From assembly GCA_902800925.1 (NCBI GenBank), contig CADCGD010000020.1:1-35601 (forward strand): DNA of 35,601 nt, given 5' to 3'. Positions 18,127 to 25,940 of this stretch are shown piece by piece. The position numbers and the translations under genes are program-made. Each line of letters begins with the position of its first letter. Within the stretch, counting starts at the first letter, position 1. Source of the stretch: an uncultured Bacteroidales bacterium. Its GTDB lineage: Bacteria > Bacteroidota > Bacteroidia > Bacteroidales > Bacteroidaceae. Under the pieces are notes generated by a model, which made no database searches, had not been told where the DNA came from, and saw nothing but the letters and a program-made list of their open reading frames with translations.

Positions 18127-18501
18127 AGGTTTCGCAAGCGGGAGCGTATGGTGAGTCTGCGACTCATCGACGAACTCTTTGGCGGAGGACATAGTCGCTC
18201 TGTAGCAGCCTTCCCGTTGCGTGCCGTCTTTATGTTGCGTCAGCGCGATATTCATGACGAGCCCCTGCAGATGCTGGTCAGCGTACCCAAGAAACATTTC
18301 CATCATGCTGTAGACCGCAACCACGTCAAACGTCAGGTGCGTGAGGCGTGGCGCCTACATAAACAACTGCTTGTCGAGGCTATTGCTCCCGACAAGCAGT
18401 TACTTGTTGCCTTCGTCTGGCTCTCCGACCAGCAACTGCCAACCTCAGCTGTCGAGGAACGCATTACCAATTTGGTGCAGCGTATTCATGAGAAGCTTTA
18501 G
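18109..18501 (+). CDS. rnpA: Ribonuclease P protein component
   Basis: This is the protein subunit of RNase P, which binds the catalytic RNA and helps mature tRNA 5' ends. The N-terminus FRKRERMVSLRLIDELF and the RNR signature RNHVKRQVREAWR (from Arg70) are clear. The 130-aa length is normal. The start is GTG at 18109. The only downstream ATG (18148) would cut off the conserved FRKRER segment. The gene follows hemD by 27 bases and precedes yidD, away from rpmH, which is usual in Bacteroidetes. The first codons lie in a degenerate repeat shared with the yidD leader. Confidence 0.9.
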   Translation: MVVNKSRFRKRERMVSLRLIDELFGGGHSRSVAAFPLRAVFMLRQRDIHDEPLQMLVSVPKKHFHHAVDRNHVKRQVREAWRLHKQLLVEAIAPDKQLLVAFVWLSDQQLPTSAVEERITNLVQRIHEKL

Positions 18502-18504
18502 TTT

Positions 18505-18568
18505 GTGCAATTCGTTTTAATTCGTTGTCCTAAAAATCTTCGTGCAATTTGTGGTTGTCATTAAATCC
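18505..18568 (+). repeat. Degenerate intergenic repeat, copies 2 and 3 (overlaps yidD start)
   Basis: Two similar units, starting GTGCAATTCGTTTTAATTCG at 18505 and GTGCAATTTGTGGTTGTC at 18542, are separated by a short A/T spacer. Both resemble 18091-18126 upstream of rnpA. The pattern is reminiscent of AATTCGTG-type repeats that I recall from Bacteroidetes intergenic DNA. Confidence 0.5.
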
Positions 18569-18802
18569 TTGTTCAGCTTCATCCGTCGTTTCCTGGTAGT
18601 GCTCTTGGTGGCTCCCATCCGTTTCTACCAGACTGTCATCTCTCCGATGACGCCTCCTTCCTGTCGTTTCACTCCCACCTGTAGCGAGTATGCCCGTCAG
18701 GCTATTATCAAGCACGGTCCTTTTAAAGGTCTTTACCTTGCCATCTGGCGCATTCTCCGTTGCAATCCCTGGGGTGGCTCCGGCTATGATCCTGTACCAT
18801 AG
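18542..18802 (+). CDS. yidD: Membrane protein insertion efficiency factor YidD
   Basis: YidD is a small membrane-associated protein that assists YidC-dependent insertion. The diagnostic [11 protein letters not shown] and [14 protein letters not shown] segments and the preceding [12 protein letters not shown] helix are intact. The length from GTG 18542 is 86 aa, slightly longer than the usual 70-80. GTG at 18551 gives MVVIKS..., which lines up with the MVVNKS... start of rnpA inside the shared repeat and may be the true start. TTG at 18569 is a further option. The gene follows rnpA by 40 bases. Identity is certain; the start is not. Confidence 0.88.
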   Translation: MQFVVVIKSLFSFIRRFLVVLLVAPIRFYQTVISPMTPPSCRFTPTCSEYARQAIIKHGPFKGLYLAIWRILRCNPWGGSGYDPVP

Positions 18803-18826
18803 GATATAAATTTGTTACATAGCGCA

Positions 18827-18870
18827 AAGTCCGCGACACATGACGTAAGGTTGGTGTCGCGGATTTTTTG
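18827..18870 (+). terminator. Rho-independent terminator of the hemD-rnpA-yidD unit
   Basis: TCCGCGACAC (18830-18839) pairs perfectly with 18854-18863. The stem extends to about 13 bp with one G:U pair and is followed by six T (18864-18869). The loop and 3' arm contain the TTG used as -33 element by the next promoter. Confidence 0.9.
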
Positions 18871-18878
18871 TACCTTTG
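18851..18878 (+). promoter_or_regulatory. Promoter of the xylan-degradation operon
   Basis: TTG at 18851-18853, a 17-base spacer and TACCTTTG at 18871-18878, followed by CAGG, match the Bacteroidetes consensus. It is the only clear promoter-like site before the six-gene run. The leader to the ATG at 18923 is about 40 bases. No operator could be recognised. Confidence 0.65.
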
Positions 18879-18922
18879 CAGGGTGAAACCATACTAACTA
18901 ACCAATTAAGATATTGAGTGAA

Positions 18923-20431
18923 ATGAAAAAACTGTTTCTGTTGATGCCGCTGATGGCATTATTGGTGGGCTGCGCTTGCGACGACGAGGAAGCGCTGAGT
19001 CCTGTATTGACTGTTGAAGGCGGTCAGATTCAAGGTGTTCAGACAGAGACCCCAGATGTGTATGTCTTCAAGGGTATTCCTTATGCTGCTGCACCCATTG
19101 GCGACCTGCGTTGGCGTGAACCACAGCCCGTTGAGGCGTGGGACAGCGTGAAGGTGTGCGACAAGTTCGGACATCCTGGCTTTCAGAGCGTCCACTATCC
19201 TGGCTTCTATACCTCAGAATGGGGTTATGGCGATGAGGCACCCTACAGCGAGGACTGCCTCTACCTGAATGTTTGGACGAAGGCTCCTAGTCAGGCAGAG
19301 AAGAAATTGCCCGTAGCCCTGTGGATTCATGGTGGAGGCTATCGTGAGGGCTGGGGCTCAGAACCTGAGTTCGACGGACAGGAGTGGGCATCAAAGGATG
19401 TTGTCCTCGTTACCATCAACTACCGTCTGGGCATCTTTGGCTTTATGACCTATCCAGAGCTGTCGGCAGAGAGTCCCCACCACGTAAGTGGTAATTACGG
19501 CATCCTCGACCAGATACAGTCGTTGAAGTGGGTCAAGGAAAACATTGCCCAGTTTGGTGGCGACCCTAACAACGTCACTATCTTCGGACAGAGTGCTGGT
19601 GCAGGCAGCGTCCGTACCCTCTGTGAGAGTCCGCTGGCTCGTGGCCTGTTCCACAAGGCAGTCATCATGAGTGGTGGCGGTATCGATATCCCTGCTAAGG
19701 ATGGCGAGGAGGCTAAGCCCGCTACCCCCATGAACAAGTTCTTCACCTACAACCCCACACTTGCTGAGAGCGAGGCAGAGACCAAGATGGTGATGGACTG
19801 GGCAGGACTGACAGACCTGAAGGCCTTGCGTGCTGCTTCTACGGAGCTGCTCTATACCATTCCGCAGTTGTACAACATGGTGAACAAGAGCGATGTGTTC
19901 GTCATGCAGCGTCCTATCGTCGATGGCTACGTGTCGCTGAAGAGCTTCGATGCTGCTACTCGTGAGGGAACTATTGCCGACGTGCCCTATATGATTGGCT
20001 ACACGCTGAACGACATGGGTTCGATGGGTCCTGGCATTGCCGAGTTCTGTAAAGTGCGCCAGAGTCAGGGTGCCCAGGCTTGGGCCTACGAATTCTGTCG
20101 TAAGTTGCCTGACGACGGCAAACACCCTGCTATCACCAGTCGTCTGAAGGGAGCCTTCCACTCTAGCGACCTGTGGTTTGTCTTCAAGTCGCTGAAGCAT
20201 TGCTGGCGTCCTTGGACACAGGGCGACTGGGACCTGTCAGAGAAGATGCTGACAGCCTGGACCAACTTTGCCAAGTACAGCAATCCTAATGGCAACGAAA
20301 ACCAAAACGAAAAACTGGGTTGGGAGCCCTGTACCACAGAGAAGCCTCACTTCATGCGCTTCAAGCTGGACGACAAGGATGCTGAGGCCTCAGACATGGG
20401 TGACTTCCTGGTTGACGAGATACAAAAGTAA
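18923..20431 (+). CDS. Type-B carboxylesterase lipoprotein (COesterase family)
   Basis: A lipoprotein signal ends at LLVGC (Cys16). The family start VEGGQIQGV, VFKGIPYAAAPIGDLRW and EDCLYLNVW are present. The nucleophile is Ser224 in FGQSAGAGS and the probable catalytic histidine is His413 in GAFHSSD. At the position of the usual acid (DEG motif) the protein reads NDMGS, so Met365 stands where Glu is expected, next to Asp364, and the acid-to-histidine spacing is short. I chose ATG 18923 over an in-frame TTG at 18914. As first gene of a xylan operon it may remove acetyl or feruloyl groups at the cell surface, but the family is broad and the substrate is unknown. Confidence 0.82.
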   Translation: MKKLFLLMPLMALLVGCACDDEEALSPVLTVEGGQIQGVQTETPDVYVFKGIPYAAAPIGDLRWREPQPVEAWDSVKVCDKFGHPGFQSVHYPGFYTSEWGYGDEAPYSEDCLYLNVWTKAPSQAEKKLPVALWIHGGGYREGWGSEPEFDGQEWASKDVVLVTINYRLGIFGFMTYPELSAESPHHVSGNYGILDQIQSLKWVKENIAQFGGDPNNVTIFGQSAGAGSVRTLCESPLARGLFHKAVIMSGGGIDIPAKDGEEAKPATPMNKFFTYNPTLAESEAETKMVMDWAGLTDLKALRAASTELLYTIPQLYNMVNKSDVFVMQRPIVDGYVSLKSFDAATREGTIADVPYMIGYTLNDMGSMGPGIAEFCKVRQSQGAQAWAYEFCRKLPDDGKHPAITSRLKGAFHSSDLWFVFKSLKHCWRPWTQGDWDLSEKMLTAWTNFAKYSNPNGNENQNEKLGWEPCTTEKPHFMRFKLDDKDAEASDMGDFLVDEIQK

Positions 20432-20464
20432 CACACAATAACACACAAGACAAAGGATAAGACT

Positions 20465-22411
20465 ATGAAAAAACTGACCTTGTTTTCCCTTTTCGCCCTG
20501 TTGCCAATGGCAATGGTGGCACAACCTCGCTGCAATGCGGACGGAACGGTGACGTTCCAGTATAAGAACGAGAACGCCAAGAACGTACAGGTCGACGTGC
20601 AGTTTGCTGGACGTAAGGACATGACGCGTGGCGCTGATGGACTGTGGACAGTAACCCTTGGTCCTGCTACTCCTGACATGTATCCCTACTGCTTCATCGT
20701 TGATGGCATCAGCGTGATGGATCCGGAGAATCCGCAGTACTTCCCCAATGAGGGCTTTAAGAACAGTCTGCTGGAGATTCCCTCTCGTGACAAGAACAGC
20801 GCACTGCCCCACGATATTACTGATGTGTCGCATGGTAGGGTAGAGTATGTCAGCTACTACTCGAAGGCCATTGGTGCCACTAACCATGCTGTCGTCTATC
20901 TGCCACCCGGCTACATGATGGACTTCCAGAAGCGCTACCCCGTGTTCTACCTCATCAGCGGTACCACCGATACCGAGGAGGTGTACTACAAGGTAGGCCG
21001 TGTGAACTATATCATGGACAATCTGCTGGCTGCTGGTCAGGCTAAGGAGATGATAGTGGTAATGCCCTATGGTAACCCCATGAAACTGAAGAAACAGGAT
21101 CCGTCTGCCGCTGCGCCACAGACTCGCTTTGGCGGCGACCCCTTCAGTCAGGACCTGCTCAACGACCTGATGCCGTATATCGAACAGAACTACCGTACCA
21201 AGAACGATCGCGACAGTCGAGCCATTGGTGGCTTCTCGCGTGGTGGCAATCAGGCGTTGTTCAATGGCCTGACGAACCTTGACAAGTTCTCTTATCTCTG
21301 CTCTTATAGCTCATTTACCTCTACCGACATCCCCAATGTCTACGATCAGGCTGAGGATACCAACAAGAAGATTCGCCTGTTCTGGCTGGGAGTGGGTACC
21401 GACGACTTCCTCTATGGCAATGCCCGTGACTATATGGAGTTCCTCGACAAGAAGGGCATCCGTAGCGTCAAGGAGTTTACCAACGATAAGTTCGGTCATA
21501 CGTGGATGAATGCCAAGTACTTCCTGGCTAAGACCCTGCCCTTGCTATTCAACAAGAAGGCTGCAGAGAACGCCATGAAGAACGGTCAGCCTGTTCCTGC
21601 CAAGACGGGTCAGGAACAGCAGTTCACCCCAGGTGTGATGGCTCGTCTGTTCCCCAAGCCCATCATCTCGCCAGAATATACTGAGCAGGGCATCATCTTC
21701 CGTTTCAAAGCCCCCGAGGCTCAGAAGGTAGAGTTGGACTGTGAAATTCTGCCAGAGAATGTCGCCATGCAGCGTGACAGTAGTGGTGTATGGAGCACGA
21801 CGCTGACTGACTATCTCTTTGAGACCTTCAAATACTGCTTTGTCGTGGATGGTACCCGTGTGGCTGACCCCAGCAACATGTACCTCTCGCCTGACCAAGG
21901 CTTTAAGTACAGCATCTGCGACAATCCCAACTCTCCATTCAACTTCGCTTCACAGGAGAATATCGCCCACGGTCGTGTGGCTTATGAACTGGACCGCAAC
22001 GAGGCGTGGTACACTTCTGCTATGCCTCAGCAGGGCGGCATGATGATGCCTGTTATGATACAGCTGGTACCTGGCCAGGGTGACACCATGGAGAGCTGGT
22101 TTAAGGTAGGTGGTGCCGATGCTATTGTAGACCGCCTGCTGGCTGACGGCAAAACCAAACCGTGTATCCTGACCACTAGCGACATGGAGTTCATGAAGAA
22201 TGCCGGCATGCCTCAGATGCCTGGCTTCAAAGTACGTACTTTGCGTGCTGACGACTATCCCACCTGGAGTCAGCGTCGTAGGGCGCTCTTCAAACTGCTG
22301 ACAGCCATCGGTAAGGAGCCTGCTCCTCAGATGCCAAACTTCGGAGGCGGCTTCGGCGGTGGCTTTGGAGGCGGTGGTGGCTTCCAAGGCGGCTTCGGAG
22401 GGAACGAATAA
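20465..22411 (+). CDS. CE1-like xylan esterase with duplicated E-set/esterase modules, second esterase decayed
   Basis: A signal peptide ends near MVAQ (residue 19). An E-set (CBM48-like) module spans about 22-105 and a CE1/esterase-D domain about 120-365. The likely triad is Ser258 (GGFSRGG), Asp313 or Asp314 (GVGTDDF) and His345 (KFGHTW). A second E-set module (about 405-490) repeats YCF-VDG...DP...GFK-S. Then comes a short copy of the esterase with no GxSxG: DTMESWFKVGGADAIVDRLL matches DTEEVYYKVGRVNYIMDNLL of the first. The protein ends in a Gly/Phe-rich tail. Such enzymes are typically feruloyl or acetyl esterases on xylan; which one is unknown. It starts 33 bases after the carboxylesterase, and its stop overlaps the GH10 start by one base. 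Confidence 0.82.
   Translation: MKKLTLFSLFALLPMAMVAQPRCNADGTVTFQYKNENAKNVQVDVQFAGRKDMTRGADGLWTVTLGPATPDMYPYCFIVDGISVMDPENPQYFPNEGFKNSLLEIPSRDKNSALPHDITDVSHGRVEYVSYYSKAIGATNHAVVYLPPGYMMDFQKRYPVFYLISGTTDTEEVYYKVGRVNYIMDNLLAAGQAKEMIVVMPYGNPMKLKKQDPSAAAPQTRFGGDPFSQDLLNDLMPYIEQNYRTKNDRDSRAIGGFSRGGNQALFNGLTNLDKFSYLCSYSSFTSTDIPNVYDQAEDTNKKIRLFWLGVGTDDFLYGNARDYMEFLDKKGIRSVKEFTNDKFGHTWMNAKYFLAKTLPLLFNKKAAENAMKNGQPVPAKTGQEQQFTPGVMARLFPKPIISPEYTEQGIIFRFKAPEAQKVELDCEILPENVAMQRDSSGVWSTTLTDYLFETFKYCFVVDGTRVADPSNMYLSPDQGFKYSICDNPNSPFNFASQENIAHGRVAYELDRNEAWYTSAMPQQGGMMMPVMIQLVPGQGDTMESWFKVGGADAIVDRLLADGKTKPCILTTSDMEFMKNAGMPQMPGFKVRTLRADDYPTWSQRRRALFKLLTAIGKEPAPQMPNFGGGFGGGFGGGGGFQGGFGGNE
22340..22408 (+). 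repeat. Gly/Phe-rich low-complexity coding repeat
   Basis: The last ~23 codons of the CE1-like gene are built from repeated GGxGGxTTxGG-type units coding GGF/GGGF (for example FGGGFGGGFGGGGGF). The tract is far richer in G than the surrounding sequence. Confidence 0.75.
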
Positions 22412-24987
22412 TGGAAATCAATAATTATAATATGAAATTCAGAACAAGTAACCAATCACTTATTTCTTTTAAAAACACATTACTCATGGCTGGCATTCTG
22501 CTGGCCATGAGTTCGCAGTCAGTAAGAGCCGAAGAGCGACCCATTGATATCAGTGGTGATAATACAGATAAGTCATATGTCAACTATAGCAAATCAGTTG
22601 ATATTCCTGCTTCTGACATCGTCAACGTGAAAATGGCACGCTACTGCTATTTCAGCTCTACCATTACGGGTAGCGGTGTCCTCAACCTCTATGGTGGTGG
22701 TGAACGCTGCTATTTGGGTAACTCTGATAAGAAATGGCCTACTTGGACTAGCTATACTGGCGACATCCATATCTATCCTTATTCGGAGAATTCTTCTTCG
22801 GCTGGCTCTTATGGAGTCTTATTGGCCCATGGCGGCAAGTCGTCAACGCCAGAAAATGCACTGGATGATGCAAAGTCGGGCAAGGTAAACCCCTCTATGG
22901 CCAATAATCGAGTAAAGCTGCATGCCGGAGCTACAATGACTTGTGAAACGAGTAGCAGTGCAGGATTCCGCATTGGCGAGTTACAGACAGAAACTGGTTC
23001 TACGTTGTCAGGATATTATAAGAAGTCGAAATCTGCATATTATTTGTTAGGCGGACTGAATACCGATGCCACACTGGCAGGTACAATCAAGCCTACTGAC
23101 TACAGGGATGATACCTCCTTAAGTATTATCAAGGAAGGTACGGGAACCTATAGCATTACAGGTAACAACAACTACCTGAGTGGTGCCTTGCGCATTCTGC
23201 AGGGTAGGGTACTCGTCATGAACGACCGTACAGAGGCAGAGAGCAAGAAACTGCGTGGTTCTTTGGGTGCCAAGCCCAATGCCAACGATGCGATTGCCTA
23301 CGTCTTCGGCAATGGTGTGCTGGGTGGTACAGGTAGCATTGGCGGTATGGTCGACAACTACGGAACCATTGAACCTGGTGCTGACGGCATTGGTGTGCTG
23401 TCGCTGAAGAACTATGCTGCCAGCAAGGCTGCCAACCTCACCGTTCATCCATTGTCGCGCCTGCACTTCGAGGTGGCTGCAACAGACAACTACGACCAGC
23501 TGCTAGTGGATGGTACGCTGAGTTATAGCAATCTGCAGGAGGACTTCTCGACGAGTGACAAGATGCCTATCATCGAGATGACCATTGAGCAGACGGCTAA
23601 CCTACCCATCGGTACGGAATATCGTGTGCTGACTGCTAATGGTAAGTCTGGCGACTGGCACTTCGATGTGCGTGCCAACAAATACACATGGGTAGTCGAA
23701 GAAAAGGAAGAGAACGGCAAACTGGTCTTTGTGGTGCGTCTGGAGTCGTATAACGACATGGAGATTATTGACGATCCCGATGATCCTGACGAGGCTAACG
23801 ACCCCATCTATACCATGGGCGCCCTCTATGACGACGACATCAACGATTCTTTCGATAGAAAATCGCTAAAATACTATGCCGACCAGAACGAGAAGTTTAT
23901 TGGTGTGGCACTCGCTACCTATAAGAGTCTGGCGAGTGAACGTGAGACTGCAGCCAAACAGTTTAACATGATGGTCTGCGAGAACGAGATGAAGTTCGAT
24001 GCCCTGGAACCCTCACAGAACAGCTTCTCTTTTGGAAGTGCTGACAATCTGGTGAGCCTTGCCCAGCAGAACAATATGGCTATTCGCGGCCACTGTCTGG
24101 TATGGCACTCACAGGTGGCTACCTGGGTGTCGTCCGATGGTAAGAAGAACGACAAGAATTGGACGCGCAAGGAGGCCTTGGAGATTATGAAGAATCACAT
24201 CACCAAGGTGATGCAGCACTATAAAGGTAAGGTGCGCGAGTGGGATGTTGTCAACGAGTGTTTGGATGACGACCAGACGACTGTTCGTAGCAATCCTACC
24301 AGCTATGACCTGCGCCAGCAGAGCGTCTGGCAGCGTGCCATTGGTGACGACTATATCGACTCGGCCTTTGTCTATGCTCATCGTGCCGATCCTGATGCAG
24401 AGCTCTACCTCAATGACTATGGTGTAGAACTGCAGGGTAAGGCGAAGTCGGTAGCGTTCTATAATCTGGCTGTCAGACTGAAGAACAAGGGTATCCCCAT
24501 CCATGGTGTGGGTCTGCAGTGCCACTTCTCCGTGGGCGAGGTTGATGGTGTGAAGTTGAACCGTACCATCAAGCGATTTGCAGAGGCTGGTCTGAAGTGT
24601 ATCATCACGGAGTTGGACATGGGTATTCCTTCTACCTCTTCTGCTGATTTGGAAGAGCAGGCACGTAATTATCGTATGATTACTGATATCGTGCTGAATA
24701 ACGACAACTGTCCCAGCATGGTTATCTGGGGTGTCAAGGATAACGACTCGTGGCGCACGAACTCCAATCCGCTGCTCTACGATTCAGGCATGGGCAAGAA
24801 GAAGGCTTGGTATTCCGTGCGCTCCGCTCTGCGCCACCGCGCGCTGGCCTCTAGTGTCGGTGCGGTTCGTCGCGATGGAATCACAACGCACAGTACGGTC
24901 TTTACCCTCGATGGGCGCCGCGTCAGTGCAGAAAACCTGCACCCTGGTCTGTACATCAAGGATGGACGTAAGGTCGTTGTAAAATAA
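22411..24987 (+). CDS. GH10 endo-xylanase with autotransporter-like beta-strand N-terminal region and T9SS C-terminal signal
   Basis: The secretion signal lies in the first ~43 residues (cleavage near SVRAEE); the true start may be ATG 22411, which overlaps the upstream stop as TAATG, or ATG 22432. Residues about 45-450 are beta-rich and glycine-rich, with autotransporter-associated repeat character (GTGTYSITGNNNYLSGAL, GGTGSIGG, YGTIEPG). An acidic DDPDDPDE linker leads to the GH10 domain (about 475-815): CENEMKFDALEP, GHCLVWHSQ, acid/base Glu616 in VVNECLDD, nucleophile Glu734 in ITELDMG. No CBM is inserted in the GH10. The C-terminus (VFTLDGRRVS ... PGLYIKDGRKVVVK) resembles a type IX secretion signal. 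It should cut the beta-1,4-xylan backbone outside the cell. Confidence 0.92.
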   Translation: MEINNYNMKFRTSNQSLISFKNTLLMAGILLAMSSQSVRAEERPIDISGDNTDKSYVNYSKSVDIPASDIVNVKMARYCYFSSTITGSGVLNLYGGGERCYLGNSDKKWPTWTSYTGDIHIYPYSENSSSAGSYGVLLAHGGKSSTPENALDDAKSGKVNPSMANNRVKLHAGATMTCETSSSAGFRIGELQTETGSTLSGYYKKSKSAYYLLGGLNTDATLAGTIKPTDYRDDTSLSIIKEGTGTYSITGNNNYLSGALRILQGRVLVMNDRTEAESKKLRGSLGAKPNANDAIAYVFGNGVLGGTGSIGGMVDNYGTIEPGADGIGVLSLKNYAASKAANLTVHPLSRLHFEVAATDNYDQLLVDGTLSYSNLQEDFSTSDKMPIIEMTIEQTANLPIGTEYRVLTANGKSGDWHFDVRANKYTWVVEEKEENGKLVFVVRLESYNDMEIIDDPDDPDEANDPIYTMGALYDDDINDSFDRKSLKYYADQNEKFIGVALATYKSLASERETAAKQFNMMVCENEMKFDALEPSQNSFSFGSADNLVSLAQQNNMAIRGHCLVWHSQVATWVSSDGKKNDKNWTRKEALEIMKNHITKVMQHYKGKVREWDVVNECLDDDQTTVRSNPTSYDLRQQSVWQRAIGDDYIDSAFVYAHRADPDAELYLNDYGVELQGKAKSVAFYNLAVRLKNKGIPIHGVGLQCHFSVGEVDGVKLNRTIKRFAEAGLKCIITELDMGIPSTSSADLEEQARNYRMITDIVLNNDNCPSMVIWGVKDNDSWRTNSNPLLYDSGMGKKKAWYSVRSALRHRALASSVGAVRRDGITTHSTVFTLDGRRVSAENLHPGLYIKDGRKVVVK

Positions 24988-25037
24988 ACAGGACTCTATC
25001 AACGTTATAGTAGTAACAAATAAGAAAAACGATAAAA

Positions 25038-25940
25038 ATGAAGAAGATTCTCTTTTCAGTATGTATGCTGTGCATGGCTGCAGTAGCGATGGCACAGGGT
25101 GACGCCTTGAAGTCGAAGATAGTAGAAGATGGTGGTCAAGGTCCTTACAAGGCCATCATGACGGAGGTTCCTGGTCTGCAGGCCCATACCGTCTTTGCTC
25201 CACAGGACCTGTCGAAGTTTAACGAGAAGAACCCATTGCCTGTCCTCGTATGGGGCAATGGCGCCTGCACCAACTCTCCTTGGGAGCATTATAAGTTCCT
25301 GAATGAGATTGCCAGCTATGGATTTATCGTGGTAGCTACTGGTTATATCCCCATGGAGGAGGTTCCCTACCAGGGTCCGATGTCTACCACCCAGCAGCAG
25401 ATAGAGAGCATCGACTGGGTGTTTGCTCAGAACAAGGACAAGTCTTCACCTTATTATAATAAGATAGACACTAAGCACATCTGCTTGTCGGGTATGTCGT
25501 GTGGTGGTCTACAGACGTTGTTCAATTGTGCTGACCCTCGTGTAACAGCGCTGATGATTTGTAACAGTGGACTATTCAAGCGCTCTAATGCCGCCCAGGC
25601 TGTAGGTGGTATGCCCATGCCTCCGAAGGAGAAACTGAAGGACATCCATACGCCTATCATGTATCTGTTGGGAGGTACGACCGATATCGCCTATGAGAAT
25701 GGTATGGACGACTTCCACCTCATTGACCACGTGCCTGCTTGTGCTTGTAACTTCCCTGTAGGTCATGGTGGTACCTATCGCCAGCCTCATGGTGGTGAGT
25801 TCAGTGTGGTGGCACTGGCTTGGCTACAGTGGCAGTTGAGGGGTGACCAGCAGGCCGCTAAGATGTTCCGTGGCAACGACTGCGAACTGTCGAAGCGCAA
25901 GGATTGGACGATTGAGAAGAATGCTTTATTTGACAAATAA
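25038..25940 (+). CDS. Secreted alpha/beta hydrolase, substrate unknown
   Basis: A signal peptide ends near AMAQ (residue 20). The fold is that of dienelactone-hydrolase or chlorophyllase/cutinase-like enzymes: VLVWGNGACTNSPW near the oxyanion loop, nucleophile Ser154 in SGMSCGGLQ, probable acid Asp216 in GGTTDIAYEN and His243 in PVGHGGTY. The 300-aa length is normal for one catalytic domain without extra modules. It lies 50 bases after the GH10 gene and directly abuts the GH3 gene (stop TAA then ATG), so it belongs to the xylan operon and is plausibly another carbohydrate esterase. I cannot assign it to a CAZy esterase family from sequence alone. Confidence 0.75.
   Translation: MKKILFSVCMLCMAAVAMAQGDALKSKIVEDGGQGPYKAIMTEVPGLQAHTVFAPQDLSKFNEKNPLPVLVWGNGACTNSPWEHYKFLNEIASYGFIVVATGYIPMEEVPYQGPMSTTQQQIESIDWVFAQNKDKSSPYYNKIDTKHICLSGMSCGGLQTLFNCADPRVTALMICNSGLFKRSNAAQAVGGMPMPPKEKLKDIHTPIMYLLGGTTDIAYENGMDDFHLIDHVPACACNFPVGHGGTYRQPHGGEFSVVALAWLQWQLRGDQQAAKMFRGNDCELSKRKDWTIEKNALFDK

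Noticed and set aside
19391-20200. A 269-codon minus-strand frame opposite the carboxylesterase
   Set aside because: The plus strand carries the esterase motifs (GQSAGAGS, EDCLYLNVW); the antisense frame has no features.
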